This document shows positions 23,454 to 36,330 of a stretch of 64,000 bases of DNA, in pieces (within the stretch, counting starts at the first letter, position 1; each line of letters starts with the position of its first letter). Location: contig JAQFVV010012420.1 in assembly GCA_028023455.1 (NCBI GenBank), positions 8,757,194 to 8,821,193 on the forward strand. The letters are read 5' to 3'. A program made the translations under genes and the position numbers. The notes under the pieces are model-generated. The model saw only the letters and a program-made list of their open reading frames with translations. It was not told the origin of the DNA and made no database searches. This DNA comes from Epiperipatus broadwayi (lineage: Eukaryota > Onychophora > Udeonychophora > Euonychophora > Peripatidae).

Positions 23454-24487
23454 AATTTTTGACAGTTGATTGTTGATTGATTTTAAATGTCTTTCTTTTT
23501 TCTAGTCTAAAATATTTTTGGAAATCTTTTTCTTGACTGTCAATTATATGTGTTTTTTTTTAATTATAAATATAAATTTACATCTTTTTTTCTTCTTTAA
23601 TTAACAATTTTAAACTAATATTGTTTTATATATCTATAATTTATAAAAATGTTATATAACACTACTCACCACCAGCTGTATATACATTTATCTGTGATTC
23701 TCTGCCTTTAGATCCATCAGCATACATATAATTACTTCTTCAGCAAGCAGGGGTTCCCTGGTCAAGATAAAAGATTTTTCTTGGTGAGTTTAGTTTTGGT
23801 GGTTGTCATCATCAAAAAAAATATAATCCATGTAAAATGTTGGTCTATAGTTAGTCTCCCTTCTGTCTAGAATTGTTCCAGGCAAGCAGCTGTCTTGGTT
23901 TGACAGATTTCAGGCAAGCAACTGTCTTCTCCATATTTAAAACTATGCATTTCAACACAAAGAGGTGGGTCATTTTTCTCCATGTGAATTCAAACTCCTG
24001 TGAAGGAAAATGGTAGAAGCTCCTGGATTTACAGTTCTGCCTTCAGTTACATCAGTTCATGGAAGCTATTCTGCCAACTCTCTGATACAGCCAACAACAA
24101 ACAAGCTATTTTGGTCAACTAATTGCTGCCACTTACTCAAAAAAATTTAGTAGCCAAACTGTTCTGTTCAGGTCTTACAAAAACTACAATCCAGACTGCA
24201 GCTCATATTTTTATCAACCCTTTTATAGTCTTGATGAGGTGATAACAACACTAAATTTAAAAAACAGTGGGTTTTTTTTATCTCTCTAATCTCTTTTTGA
24301 AAACAAGCTTGAAATTTTTTATCAAAGTGTGATTGGAAAAAGTTGATTTCAATTAACTTTAATCCTTTGGAATTTGACCAAAGATATGATCTACATTCAT
24401 GTTTTTACTTTGAGGATTTCTAATAGATAGAAATTTTGTTCAATTAATTAAAATTTCAAAAATACCATACTTGTTTTTAAATTTCAA
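23454..24487. other. Unassigned DNA upstream of a LINE
   Basis: 23690-24240 is less AT-rich and contains a short internal repeat (CAGGCAAGCAGCTGTCTT and a variant 39 bases later). It might be the 5' region of the LINE at 24600, but no boundary is visible. Confidence 0.4.

Positions 24488-24584
<97 letters not shown>
24488..24584. repeat. (AAT)n joined head-to-head to (ATT)n
   Basis: About 55 bp of AAT repeats switch directly to about 42 bp of ATT repeats near 24543, forming a palindromic microsatellite. Two LINE tails of opposite orientation meeting would explain this. Confidence 0.9.
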
Positions 24585-24824
24585 TTAAAATATTGTACTT
24601 TTTATTACTTTTTTTATAACTTGTCAAAAAGCAAGAAAGGAAACACACACACACAAGGGAGTTTTTTCTGTCAAAAAGATAAAGAAATTTACTTTTATAA
24701 TATAAAACTAATTTAGAACACAAAGCAAACATGGCATCAGGAAAAAAAAATCTTACATTAGCACCAATTTGAACAATTCAGGGAATACTAAAACATATGC
24801 AAATGTGATAAAAACAAATCTATC

Positions 24825-26411
24825 TTGAAAAAAAAAATGGAATCAACACAAACTATAAGATTTAGAAGAGCCAACAAAAATGACATCGAAGATATAAGCC
24901 AAGGAAATGAAAATTATAATAAACTGGAATTCCAAACATGGACTGAAGAAGATTTGATAGAGATCAACCAAAAATTTAATGAAATCATACCTAAAAAATT
25001 ATTTAAAACTTTTAATAAATTCTTCTCAAATAAATCTGTAGTATTAGCGGTTACTGACAAAAATTTAACTTTATATAAATTCCCAAGTGACCTCTTATAT
25101 AAAGAAATAGATGAGAAACAAATGTGGCATGCAATACAAACAATCGGAGACCACCCAAATTTTATATATATAGAGGTTGATTTCTTTAATAAAAAACAAT
25201 GTAAATAATTCAAAGAAAAAATTAAATCACTCCAAAATTATGCCCTCATTATAGTAGATAAAAATTTACAAAATTATTACACAGGAACATTGAGAAATAC
25301 ATACTTTGGCTATAATATACAAGATTTTACAAAATTAATACAGCCATTTGGTCAACCTATATATATCAAACCGATCTATTGCACAGACACACCTATTTCA
25401 GTCTACACTAATAGCTTTCATTTTAAAATTAAACTAAAGGACAACATCAATCCTGAAAACATCCCTAACCAAATAATAGATCAGGAAGCTATTTTGACTC
25501 TGCAAATAAAAGGCCTGAAACCACAATGCTATGGTTGTGGAATCAGAGGGCATCTAGAAGTAAACTGCACAAACAATAAAAACAACTTAACCTCAGCTGA
25601 TCTGCGTCTAGAGAAACCAGAGCAGGGAACAGATCTGGGACCTACAATGAAAGATGAGGCAATGCTATTAGACAGACCACAAAATAATGCTAAGCAGACA
25701 ATAAATAAGATAGGAAAGATGAATAAAGAATTACTAAATATAAAAAATAGTGAATATACAGATATCAATAAGATTAAAAAAAATAGACATAGAAACAGAA
25801 AAAAACAAAAAGGAAAAATCATCTAATTATATAAATATATCAAACTCAGAAGACCAAATGACCATGCAGGAAGCAGGTCAACCAAATACCCAAATCAAGA
25901 TAATAAGTACAAACTCAAAAATTGATGACAAAGACCAAACATAGTGAATAATAAACCTTCAAAACAAGGCAGGGAGACAGAGTTCAGATAAATAAAAAGA
26001 AAGCAAAAACAAAATAAACCTTCAAAACAAGGCAGGGAGACTCAGAGTTCAGATAAACAAAAAGAAAGCACAAACAAAATAGCAATGAATGAAACACAGT
26101 TACTCAATAATAGCAAAATAAATAATGATTGGAATACACCGCAAACATCAAGAATAATAAATAAGACTAGCACACAAATCATGGAAGAAATAACTACAGA
26201 TATATCACAAAATATATCAATAGAAGTAGAGCAAAAAAGAAAGCCAGGCCGACCCCCAAATAAAAATAGATGTATAAAAAAAATAAAAACTGAGGAAATA
26301 GACAATGATCAAACCAACCCACTTTGTCAAACAGGTGAATTTTCTGATGAAGAAATAGAGATGGACTATGTAGATGCATCTGAGATTCTATCAATGAACA
26401 ACAGAGATTAA
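24825..26411 (+). pseudogene. LINE A ORF1 (nucleic-acid-binding protein)
   Basis: ORF1 proteins of LINEs bind the element RNA. One frame runs from the ATG at 24825 to 25826, broken only by a TAA at 25206-25208; the sequence on either side is continuous. A zinc knuckle at 25527-25568 reads CYGCGIRGHLEVNC, a perfect C-x2-C-x4-H-x4-C. The C-terminal part continues in other frames (25750-25944, 26085-26411) after indels, one associated with a 63-bp tandem duplication at 25951-26078. The last segment has an AT-hook, KRKPGRPPNK (26235-26264), followed by a basic stretch (CIKKIKT) and an acidic tail. Whether that segment was always part of ORF1 is inference. Confidence 0.75.
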
Positions 26412-29400
26412 AATAACAATACACTCCAACAAAATCATAATAATAATAAAAATAGCAGCAATTAATGTTAGAAGCATAAATGCGATCTCCAAATTGTATA
26501 AAATTAAAAACTGGATCAAAGAGACAAGGCCACATATTATAGGGCTGCTTGAAACCAAAATATATGCGGCATCAAAAGTAGATCCCAGCAGATATCTAAA
26601 TGCTGAGGGTTTCTGTGCATGCTCCAAAGATACCATGTCTCCCATGGCAGGCACTGGCCTAGTCATTACCAATATCTACCCATTCATAACTTTCAAAATA
26701 ATACATTAGATTAACACGTACTAATTGTTAACTTTTATCACAAAATCATCACAATCAATATAGTCTTCATCTACATGCCAATACAAAACACAAAAAATGA
26801 GACAATAATATCAACCATAAATTCAAGGCTAGCAACCACAGGAGACCTGACAATTTTAGTCGGTGACTGTAATGCATCATACCAGGAATTTACAAAGAAA
26901 TGGCTACACAAAATATCAGTTTCACTTATGAGTGGCCAAGGTTTTCTACCAGCAGATGTGATATCATTTCACAATGGCCGGTTTGCATCTTTAATTGATC
27001 TATGTTTTTGTTTGCCTGTTTTTGTTTGCCTGTATTGTGTTATTTCATCAAGATTAAACTTATCCCAACAACCTTTTCTGAATACTCTGGCCAAATGATC
27101 ACAATCATCATGAATAATATACAGAGGACCACACTTCCACTCTTAAGAACAATCAGAATCTTTCTACCTGCAACTACAACTGAATTTCTGTTTTCAGAAT
27201 CCTATATTATGCTAAACAAAATTCAATCAATGAATCTAGACCCTATACAACAGTATCAAGCTTTCATAAACATACTATCATTTAACATAAACCACCTGGT
27301 TAGAAAACAGCCACCACCATCAAAAATCTTAGAATATACTGAACAACTCCACAGAAGAATAACTGCAATCATGCCAACACAAAATACACAACGGTATATA
27401 TATAAACTAAAACATGCATATGATAAGGCTTGTGATGCTCTCAAAGATTATTTAAAAATTAAGAAAAGTAAGATCTGTATCACAGAACAACACAGACATG
27501 GAAATATATCAAATATGCACTGGGTTATGCACCTGATATAAAAGTGCCACTAGCTATTCAATGTAATAATGATAATTTTGCCAGGCATAACATGATTTTG
27601 CCAATATTTAAATACTTCAAAAACAAATTGCAAACAAACCAAACAACTCAATGTGGCAATCAAATGTTTGGCACAATCAAAGACCAACCAATATTCAAAG
27701 AAGAAATCTTCATTAAAAAATGAAAAATATAAGCAACTCATATCACCCTGGACCTCCTGGAATACCATTATTTGTGCTAAAGCACTTAGGATGGTTTACA
27801 GCAAACCACCTTACTAATTTGGCCAACTATCTGACCCAAGAGGTTATACACATGCAGGGAGTCTACCCCATGGCAATAGTTCCATATAACAAAAAGAAGA
27901 CAAGTACTTCCACTCTAGATGAATTAAGACCCATCTCAATGGGCCCTCTACCAATAAAAACTCTAAAAAAGGTAATAAAAGACATTATAGAGCCATACCT
28001 ACTACCCATCATCTCAAAAACACAAATTTGCAAAAAAAACTTCATCAACGATACATGAAGCCTTCCTATTTAAAGCTATAATGACAATGGTTAGAGAGAA
28101 AAAGAAATATGGTCCAGTGGTGGTGCAAATAAATATAGCATCAGCATTTGACTCAGTCAAAATTACAGTTCTATTGCAGATGCTAAAACAGACAGACATT
28201 CCTAGGAGATTATTATATATAACAGCAAATCTCTTAGTGAACCGTGAAATACATCTCACGGTGAATGGGAGAAATTCACTATCTTTTGTCCCCACTCAAT
28301 CACTCTCACAAGGGTCCCCTCTTAGTGCATTGCTGTTTGCCTTCTACATTAACCCTCTCATTGAGAAGATCAACCAAACATTTGAGGGATCAACATACCT
28401 GCAACAATGCAACAAGTAACATCCCTAGCTTACATGGATGATATCACGGTCTTCCTGACTTCCAAAAAACAGATACCTAAGCTGCAAAAGATAATCGATA
28501 ATTATTCAATAGAATATTGACTTAAAACTAATACAACCAAAACTTCAGCCTGGTCCATACACACAGGAAGGCAGTATGAATCCATATACAAGGGAAATCC
28601 AAGCTCATTTTTAGGGTTTCCATTTTATATGAGAAGCACGGGAATGGGATGCTATATACAGAACAAACTGAAAGAAGAAACTGAAAAAATTACAAAAAAT
28701 CCCTAACCAAAGCATACCTATTAATACATTCAAAGATACAATTGATTAATAGATTAATCACAACTAAAATAGCATATTATATACCAATAATTTCTTTTTC
28801 CAATGCATTCAAATCCAAGATAAACTCAATGTGCAATCAAGTCATTTGGTCCAGAAAAACAGTTGCACTATCCATAAAAAACTTAGAAAACCAACAGATA
28901 TAGGTGGACTGGGCCTACACGATATCACCATCCTTCACATACAAAAACTTAGAAATGTAATAACCACCACAATCAATCAATTTCCCAAAATGAAACCTCT
29001 ACTACAAATAACCCCTACAGACAGACCACCACCCAAGGGTTCATATATTGAATTAATGATATACCAATGTAAAATAGAAAAGAACATCCCAGATCAATAC
29101 ATACAGAAATACAAATATTGGGAAATATACAATCTGATACATATAAACAACAGTGGAGACAATAATAGGAATAACCAATAAAAAATGATAAAAGAATATA
29201 AAAAATGGAAATTGAAACCAAAGTTTTTTGATATTGTCCTGAAAATGAACCTGGATGCACTACCAACTACCAATTTTCTATTCCACAGAAGGATGTACAT
29301 ATCTGTTGATCCTTTCTGTGGATTACATCATGAAACAAGAAACATTGAAGCACATAATGGACCACTGTAGAGGACTAAATCAAATAAGAGACATAATACA

Positions 29401-29548
29401 TAACATATACAGGAAAAACAATACCAGGATTGAACAATTAATGGAAGCTTATAAAGGCAAAACAATACCCACCATCAGAGCAGCAACATTTTTACTGTAT
29501 ATTCTGTGGTGCATAGACAACACCCTTCAACATTTCAAAACAAGTTAA
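26400..29548 (+). pseudogene. LINE A ORF2 (endonuclease, reverse transcriptase)
   Basis: Fragments in several frames give the order of an APE-type LINE polyprotein. Endonuclease: NVRSIN and GLLETK (about 26466-26560), VGDCNAS (near 26860), and SLIDL (near 26990). RT: GPPGIPLFVLKH (27750), LRPISMGPL (27925), motif A INIASAFDS (28126-28152), motif B SLSQGSPLSALL (about 28295-28330), and motif C AYMDD (28428-28442). The C-terminal tail, with C..C/ET..H..C-like zinc ligands, is at 29200-29548. Motif A has Asn where the catalytic Asp belongs. Multiple stops and frameshifts are present, and no start codon is evident. Confidence 0.8.
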
Positions 29549-29796
29549 TACAGATACAAAATAGGGACAAAACGATCATACCCCCAGTCATATATGCAGC
29601 CACTTGGTCCAAGATCAAGCAAAGATCAAGGCTATAATGAAGCTTCAGATGGCAAGAATTATGAACAAGGGCTAGTCATTTGATTGTAACTACACAAATC
29701 AACTCATGTACAATCAATCTATAAATCTATTTTATCAGTGTATTTTTTCTGGTGATACCATATGTAATGTACTTATTGTGCAATAAAGTATATTGT

Positions 29797-30232
<436 letters not shown>

Positions 30233-32830
30233 CAATTTATTTACCGTACAAAACTACAGCATTAAGCCAATTACAGAATTGCACTATAACAACTATACAA
30301 TAATATGCATAAATAATATACATAAATGAATAAAAATGATAAAAATAATATAATTATATGCCATACTTTTTTATAAGATAAGTAACATATTTTTTAAAAT
30401 CTAAAAAAATATATATTTTCATTAGTAAAATCATGATTATAGATAGGAGGCAACCAAAACAAAGGTGGAAATTTTAATATGTTAGAGTGACAAACCTTAA
30501 TATAAAATAAAGTAAATGTACGTGTTTTATGTAAACAATTATTAAAAGTAATATTTGAAATTTTGTTAGTTAATATAATTTTTTGATTCACAAGGTTATA
30601 TAAAATTTTGAGATATCTCATTTTCTTCTAATGGATAGAGACAGGTAATGGTCTTTTAACTTAATGTACTTAGAAAATTTGTCATAAACCAATTGAATTT
30701 TAATAATATCTTGTTTGGAACTGAGATTCCAAACAACAGATCCATATTTTAAAATAGGCAAAACCAAAGAGAGAAATAATTTATATTTTGTAAAACTACT
30801 AAATTGTCTACCATGCATTAAAATTGCACCCATAATTTTAAAAGCCTTATTTACTACATTTTCAATATGATGAGGAAATGATCCATTGCTTGCAAAAATA
30901 ATTCCAAGGTCTTTCTGAATATCAATAAATTTTATATTATGATCTTCAATATAATAAGGACAAATTATCATTTTAGATTTTTTGGAATAAGAAACTGTTG
31001 AACACTTATCCATTTTATTATCTCTACACCATTTCACAAAATTATTAATATCTTTTTGTAATAATATGCAAATCATCTGCATAACATAAAATTGTAATAA
31101 TATGCAAATCATCTGCATAACATAAAATATGCGAAAATTCCAAACTCTCTCCCAAATCATCAATATAAATGTTAAACAATAATGGTGCAAGGATACTGCC
31201 CTGATGTACTCCTATATTACAATAATAAGGATTAGAAGAATTATTCTTAAACTTTACATGAGCTGTTCTCTTTTTAATAAAAGATTCAAACTTATACAAT
31301 CAAATTATAGGAAAAACCTAATTTATACATTTTGAAAAGCAACCTGGAATGATCCACTTTATCAAATACGTTGGATAAATCAAAATAAACAACATCTAAA
31401 TGAAATTGATTCTCAAAGGCATTAGCAATGTGATCAGTTGTTGTTAAAAGATTAGTTTCAGTTGATCTTCCAGGTAAAGACCATGTTGCACAGGAACCAA
31501 AATCTTATTTATGTCATTAACAATTTTCTTATAAACACATCTTTCAAATATGCATTCAACTGTATGAAGCACAGAAATTGGTCTATAATTATTAACATTA
31601 TTTTTGAACCATTTTTAAAAATAGGTATAACTTTGGCAAGCTTTAGAGAGTTAGGAAAAATACAATTTTTAATGGAACAATTAAGAATATAACATAATGG
31701 AGCAGCAATATATTATATACAACCTTTATAAAATGAAAGAAGGTATATTGTCATAACCTATACTTGAATGTTTTTTTAATTCTTTGACAGCTGATATAAT
31801 ATCACTATTGTTGAAACAATCTATAGAAATGCTATCATTAAAACATCCTTTAGTCAAATTAAACCCAGACAATTAAGAATTTCCAAATAATTCAAAAAAG
31901 TGAACTGAAAAGTCATCATCACTTAAAGATGAATTATAATCCATTTGAGATTTTCTTTTGGTAATGCCAGAAGTTTTAATCAAAGACCAAAATTCTTTAG
32001 GATTATCTGACAAATTGAGCTCCATATTTTTAATATAGTTTTGATAATCAATTTTCTGAATAGCTTTAACCAATCTTCTATAATTAACAAAATTATTGTA
32101 AAAAAGTATATTTCGTGTTTTAATGTACTGCTTATGATGATACAATTTCCTTCTAATAATTTTTTTAAGTTTATCTGAGAACCAAAAAAGGAAAATAATA
32201 ATTGTGAGAGTCACGTTTTTTTTGGTATATAAAAATCAATCAGATCATCAAATACTTGATTAAAAAGTCCATATTATAATTAACATCTGTTGAGGAATAT
32301 AACAGTTCCAATCGAAATTAGAAATTGTCTTACACAGACCCATATAATCCCCCTTTTTATAACATCTTTTAATATTTAAAGGAACATGCCACTTAAAATA
32401 ATTTATTTTAACAAAAAATTCAATAGGTGGGTGATGTAAATCAATAGAAAAATTAAGAGATGAAACACAAAAACATTTAATCTCAGGTAAGTTACTTAGA
32501 ACATAATCAAGTATTCGATTATAAGAATTTAAATGAGAATTATGGTGTTTTAAATTCAATTAAAAAATTGCAACAGCCTATATGCTTTGTATGATAATGA
32601 AGAAATATCAAAAGAAGCATTATCAAATAACTCAGGAATGTTAAAATCTCCAGTAATGATAATATTCATTTTATAATCAAACAAAAATTCTTCAAAAATA
32701 CAAAGTAAAGCATCCAAGTCAGAGAAAGACAAGGCTGGCCTTATATAAACATTCCCTAATAATATTTTTTATGATGATCAAGGGAGACTTCACACCATGT
32801 TGATTCACAATATCTAAAATTCAAAAGCAC
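30233..32830 (-). mobile_element. Decayed Jockey/CR1-like LINE (LINE B), 5'-truncated
   Basis: The minus strand runs from the end of an endonuclease domain (about 32760), through a linker and RT, to a 3' UTR ending TAAATAAATTGAATTATT next to the AAT array. The 5' part of the endonuclease and any ORF1 are missing. Several frames are needed to read it. Confidence 0.78.
30618..32760 (-). pseudogene. LINE B ORF2 fragment with duplicated RT active site
   Basis: Endonuclease motif IITGDFNIPE lies near 32670-32640. A linker with EFWSLIKTSGITKR (in 32214-31873) is typical of the Jockey/CR1 group. The RT shows GVHQGSILAPLLFNIYIDDL (about 31213-31154) and then the catalytic motif LCYADDLHI. A 36-bp in-frame tandem duplication (31057-31092 and 31093-31128) doubles that motif, giving two YADD boxes in a row. 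Downstream, PYYIEDHNIKFIDIQKDLGI and a KYKLFLSLVLPILKYGSVVWN segment are typical post-RT sequence. The 31300-31860 part is badly broken. It is inactive. Confidence 0.78.
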
Positions 32831-32861
32831 AAATTTATGGACAATTTCTCTCCTGCTCCTA

Positions 32862-33281
<420 letters not shown>

Positions 33282-33512
33282 TCCAGATTATGCTCCTATT
33301 GAACAATAATGTGCTCAAATGACATTTCTAAAGTGGATAAAATCATGTACAAATTGCCTATATAGATATGTAATTTTAAAAAAATGAATATTGTAGCACT
33401 TGAAATTGAACTGACAATAATAAGATTAAATATGTATCTTGCTACAATTAAGCGACATTGTAATACTATGTAACTAAAAGTATTAATAAAGTTAATTATT
33501 GTTGAAACATAA
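33282..33512 (+). mobile_element. LINE 3' end fragment
   Basis: About 230 bp ending ATTATTGTTGAAACATAAT and then an AAT tail, matching the end of LINE A (TATATTGTTGAATAATAAT at 29790). It is probably a severely 5'-truncated insertion. Its upstream edge is hidden in the microsatellite. Confidence 0.6.
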
Positions 33513-33621
33513 TAATAATAATAATAATAATAATAATAGTAGTAGTAGTAGTAGTAGTAGCAGTAGCAGTAGCAATAGCAGCAGCAGTAGCAGTAGCAGC
33601 AGCAGTAGCAGTAGCAGTAGT
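33513..33621. repeat. AAT to AGT/AGC compound microsatellite
   Basis: (AAT)n passes into mixed (AGT)n and (AGC)n ending near 33621, the mutated tail of the preceding LINE fragment. Confidence 0.9.
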
Positions 33622-33771
33622 TATTCAGACCTTTTTAAAAGATTAATTTATAATAAAATTTTATTTTAAGTCAGAGTTATGTAATCCTTTAGAATCATTA
33701 TTATTCTAGGAAATGTCGAAAAATATCTATAAAAATTTATGTCTGTGTTTATTTCTACTTTTTCTTTACTT

Positions 33772-33773
<2 letters not shown>

Positions 33774-33806
<33 letters not shown>

Positions 33807-33807
33807 A
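33774..33807. repeat. (AT)n-(GT)n microsatellite
   Basis: A TA run passes directly into a GT run. The same AT-to-GT design recurs at 36280-36330 and 38639-38680. Confidence 0.9.
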
Positions 33808-33852
33808 TACATCCACTATATTATTGTGTGCTATGTAACCCAACTGGTTAAA

Positions 33853-34460
33853 ATATATCATCATCATCACTGCAGGATGAAAATCTCTCCAAGTTCAATC
33901 CATCTTTACTGATCTCTAATCTCTCTTTTCCATATTACTCCAACACATTTTCTTATTTAATCCATTCATTTTATACATATATATGATATATATCATCATC
34001 ACCATTATTAACTATTATCAGTCTACTGTAGGATGATGGTCTTTCCAAGTTTAATTCATACTTTCTGATCTTTAACTTCTCTTCTCCACATCATCCCAGC
34101 TTATTTCTTCCATCTATCTTATATATGAGCTTACAATCTCTTGGAGTCCAGTTTAAGATTTCAACTGTCTATCTGTTATCATCTTTTCTAACAATATATT
34201 TAGCCCAATTCCATTTTAGTCTCTTAATTCTTTCAATGATGTAGTAACATCTGTTAGTTCGTTCATGCATGTATTTTATTTTTTGATCTCTTTCTATTTT
34301 TCCTAACACAAATCTCTCCATACTTTTTAAGTAGTCTAAAATCTCTGTATTGCTCTTCTGTTAACTATCCAAGTCTCAGATCTGTAAGTAAGAATTGTTA
34401 ACACATATTTATTAAAAACCTTTATTTTCAAACACATATGCATATTTCCTTTTTAATATT
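33853..34460 (-). pseudogene. RTE-type LINE 3' remnant
   Basis: On the minus strand, 34280-34170 encodes ERTNRCYYIIERIKRLKWNW followed by AKYIVRKDDNR, a stop where Trp is expected, and TVEILNWTPRD. This is the well-known conserved C-terminal end of RTE-clade LINE proteins. The 3' end reads CCATCATCCTACAGTAGACT and then a GAT-rich tail, also typical of RTE. A second, shorter copy of the 3' end precedes it (33853-33970). No RT domain is present. Confidence 0.78.
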
Positions 34461-36233
34461 AAATTATTTATACCAAAAGCATTCCCACCAAGTTTAATTG
34501 TACATATATGTATCTCATTCCCACACACACATATTATTAAATTTTAAAAAAAAAATTTTTTTTGTATATGTATAGATTTGTGTGTGCATGTTGTATATAG
34601 TTAATAGACAATAGTTATTAATAGACAGTAGTGAAGAGAGAAGGATACAAGAAATAATATTCAAAATATTGGTCCTTTATTATTAAATAAAACATTCAGT
34701 TATTTAGCTTTATTTTCTTTAAAATAAAACAAACTTGACAGGATGATGTAAATGATCAATAGTTCAATAGATGAAATGCATGTGTGAAAAAGAAATATGG
34801 ATGGGTAAACACAAAAACGTTTGAACACATCTTTGTTGACCATAGATTGTAAACTTTGTTGTCTTTATGTTATCTGGATATTAGAATGTCCAGAAGAGAG
34901 GGAAATCCTTTGACAGTATAGATAAGATAATTATTAATTTTTTTATTAATTACTTTGGACGGTCAACTTGTAAGGCTTTGGTTGCTATTTCAAAATGACA
35001 GTTATTTTTGTGTGAAGAGACTTTTTATCAAAAATATGAAGATATAAGAGAGGCACAATATTATTAATGGAGTTTTATCAGCAGTTTGTTATGTTTCTTG
35101 TGAGCTCAGTTTGAGCTGTTGATTTTTTTTTGAAAAATTAAAAAGGAAAATGCGACAACTTTTGCTTTAAAAACAGCATAAAATTAGATGTGTGTTTATA
35201 TAAATAATCTCACAGCTAAGATAATCTAGAGGAATGGATCATAATTGAATCTCTTAAAAAAATTGGTGAAAATAATATAAAATGGTATTTATATATTTTT
35301 CTATTTGTAAGACCATGAAGATGCAGTGCTAATCTTGCTATTTTTGTTCTCTCAGATCCCACAACATGGGTTAAATTCACTGATCTATCTGTGTATTCAT
35401 ATACAAGCCCTTAATATCCAATGAATGCCCAAGTGTAAAGCTGACCACATATGCTATTTGAAAGGCTACTTTTTTGTCTCTTGGCCCCATTAAATGAACA
35501 TCATTTTGAATGAAAGAGAAGAGGAAAGAAAATAATAAAGAAGATGTATAAAAGCCATATAGCCACCCTCAACTTAGTCTACAAATCAGTTTTTAAAGTT
35601 TTCATCATATTTATCAAAAGTGCCTGAAATAACGTTTAAAATGGGGGGTGAAGCAAACCCCCCCAATTTTTTTTCAAAAGGGGGGTAATATTTTTTAAAA
35701 TAGAAAAACCCTCTTTTTTTAAAAGAAATTTTTAAAGATAGAAGAAAAAAATACAATTTTTTTTTTTAATTGCCTGCAATAACTTTTAAAATGGTAGAAA
35801 CAAGCCATACCAAACAATCAAAACTATAAATAAGAGAACAGTCTGATATTTGAACCTGAGCCATTAATAAGAACTGAAAATGGATCGGGTAAATTTGATA
35901 TTTGATTAACAATTTTTTTATTTACTTATTAAAGTAAACTTTGATTTCTACAGTCAACCATTTTTTCCTTTTGATACATAAACCTTAAGGGTTTGTTTAT
36001 TAATTGTATTATTATCAATACTTCATATCATTATACACACACAGTTTAAAATTCATTAAACTTGATTTTTCATAATCTTTTTATATTTTTTATAGATTGT
36101 AATACTAAAATGTCTTTTTATTATTGTTGTTTATTCAGTGTGGTAATTGAGCAACCTATCAATATATGCTTTATGATGTTTTTTTATACATCTCTTTGCA
36201 TATTAAATTTGATATAATTTATTTTTGCTCAAG
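34461..36233. other. Unassigned DNA with a small dispersed repeat and G/C tracts
   Basis: TGCCTG(A/C)AATAAC(G/T)TTTAAAATGG occurs at 35621 and 35771. Between them lie G6, C7 and G6 runs (35643-35686) standing out in AT-rich DNA. No ORF of interest. Confidence 0.5.
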
Positions 36234-36279
36234 GTTGCAATGTTATATATATATATATATATATATATAACATTGCAAC

Positions 36280-36330
<51 letters not shown>
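36234..36330. repeat. Palindromic AT microsatellite followed by (GT)n
   Basis: GTTGCAATGTTA, an (AT)n core, and TAACATTGCAAC form a perfect palindrome (36234-36279). A second (AT)n run then passes into (GT)n to about 36330. Confidence 0.88.

Larger units (their letters stand above)
24600..29796 (+). mobile_element. Decayed APE-type LINE (LINE A), near full length
   Basis: A two-ORF LINE: ORF1 with a CCHC knuckle and an AT-hook; ORF2 with endonuclease, RT and a zinc-binding tail; a short 3' UTR; and a (TAA/AAT)n tail from 29797. Many stops and frameshifts make it inactive. The clade cannot be fixed by eye: the YMDD-type RT and AAT tail could suit an I-like or L1/Tx1-like element. The 5' boundary is not visible. 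Confidence 0.8.

Noticed and set aside
25529-26672. Several minus-strand ORFs rich in Phe, Ile, Tyr and Leu across LINE A
   Set aside because: Antisense of Asn/Lys-rich ORF1 and ORF2, a typical shadow effect.
31462-31692. 76-codon plus-strand ORF
   Set aside because: Antisense shadow of the decayed LINE B reverse transcriptase.
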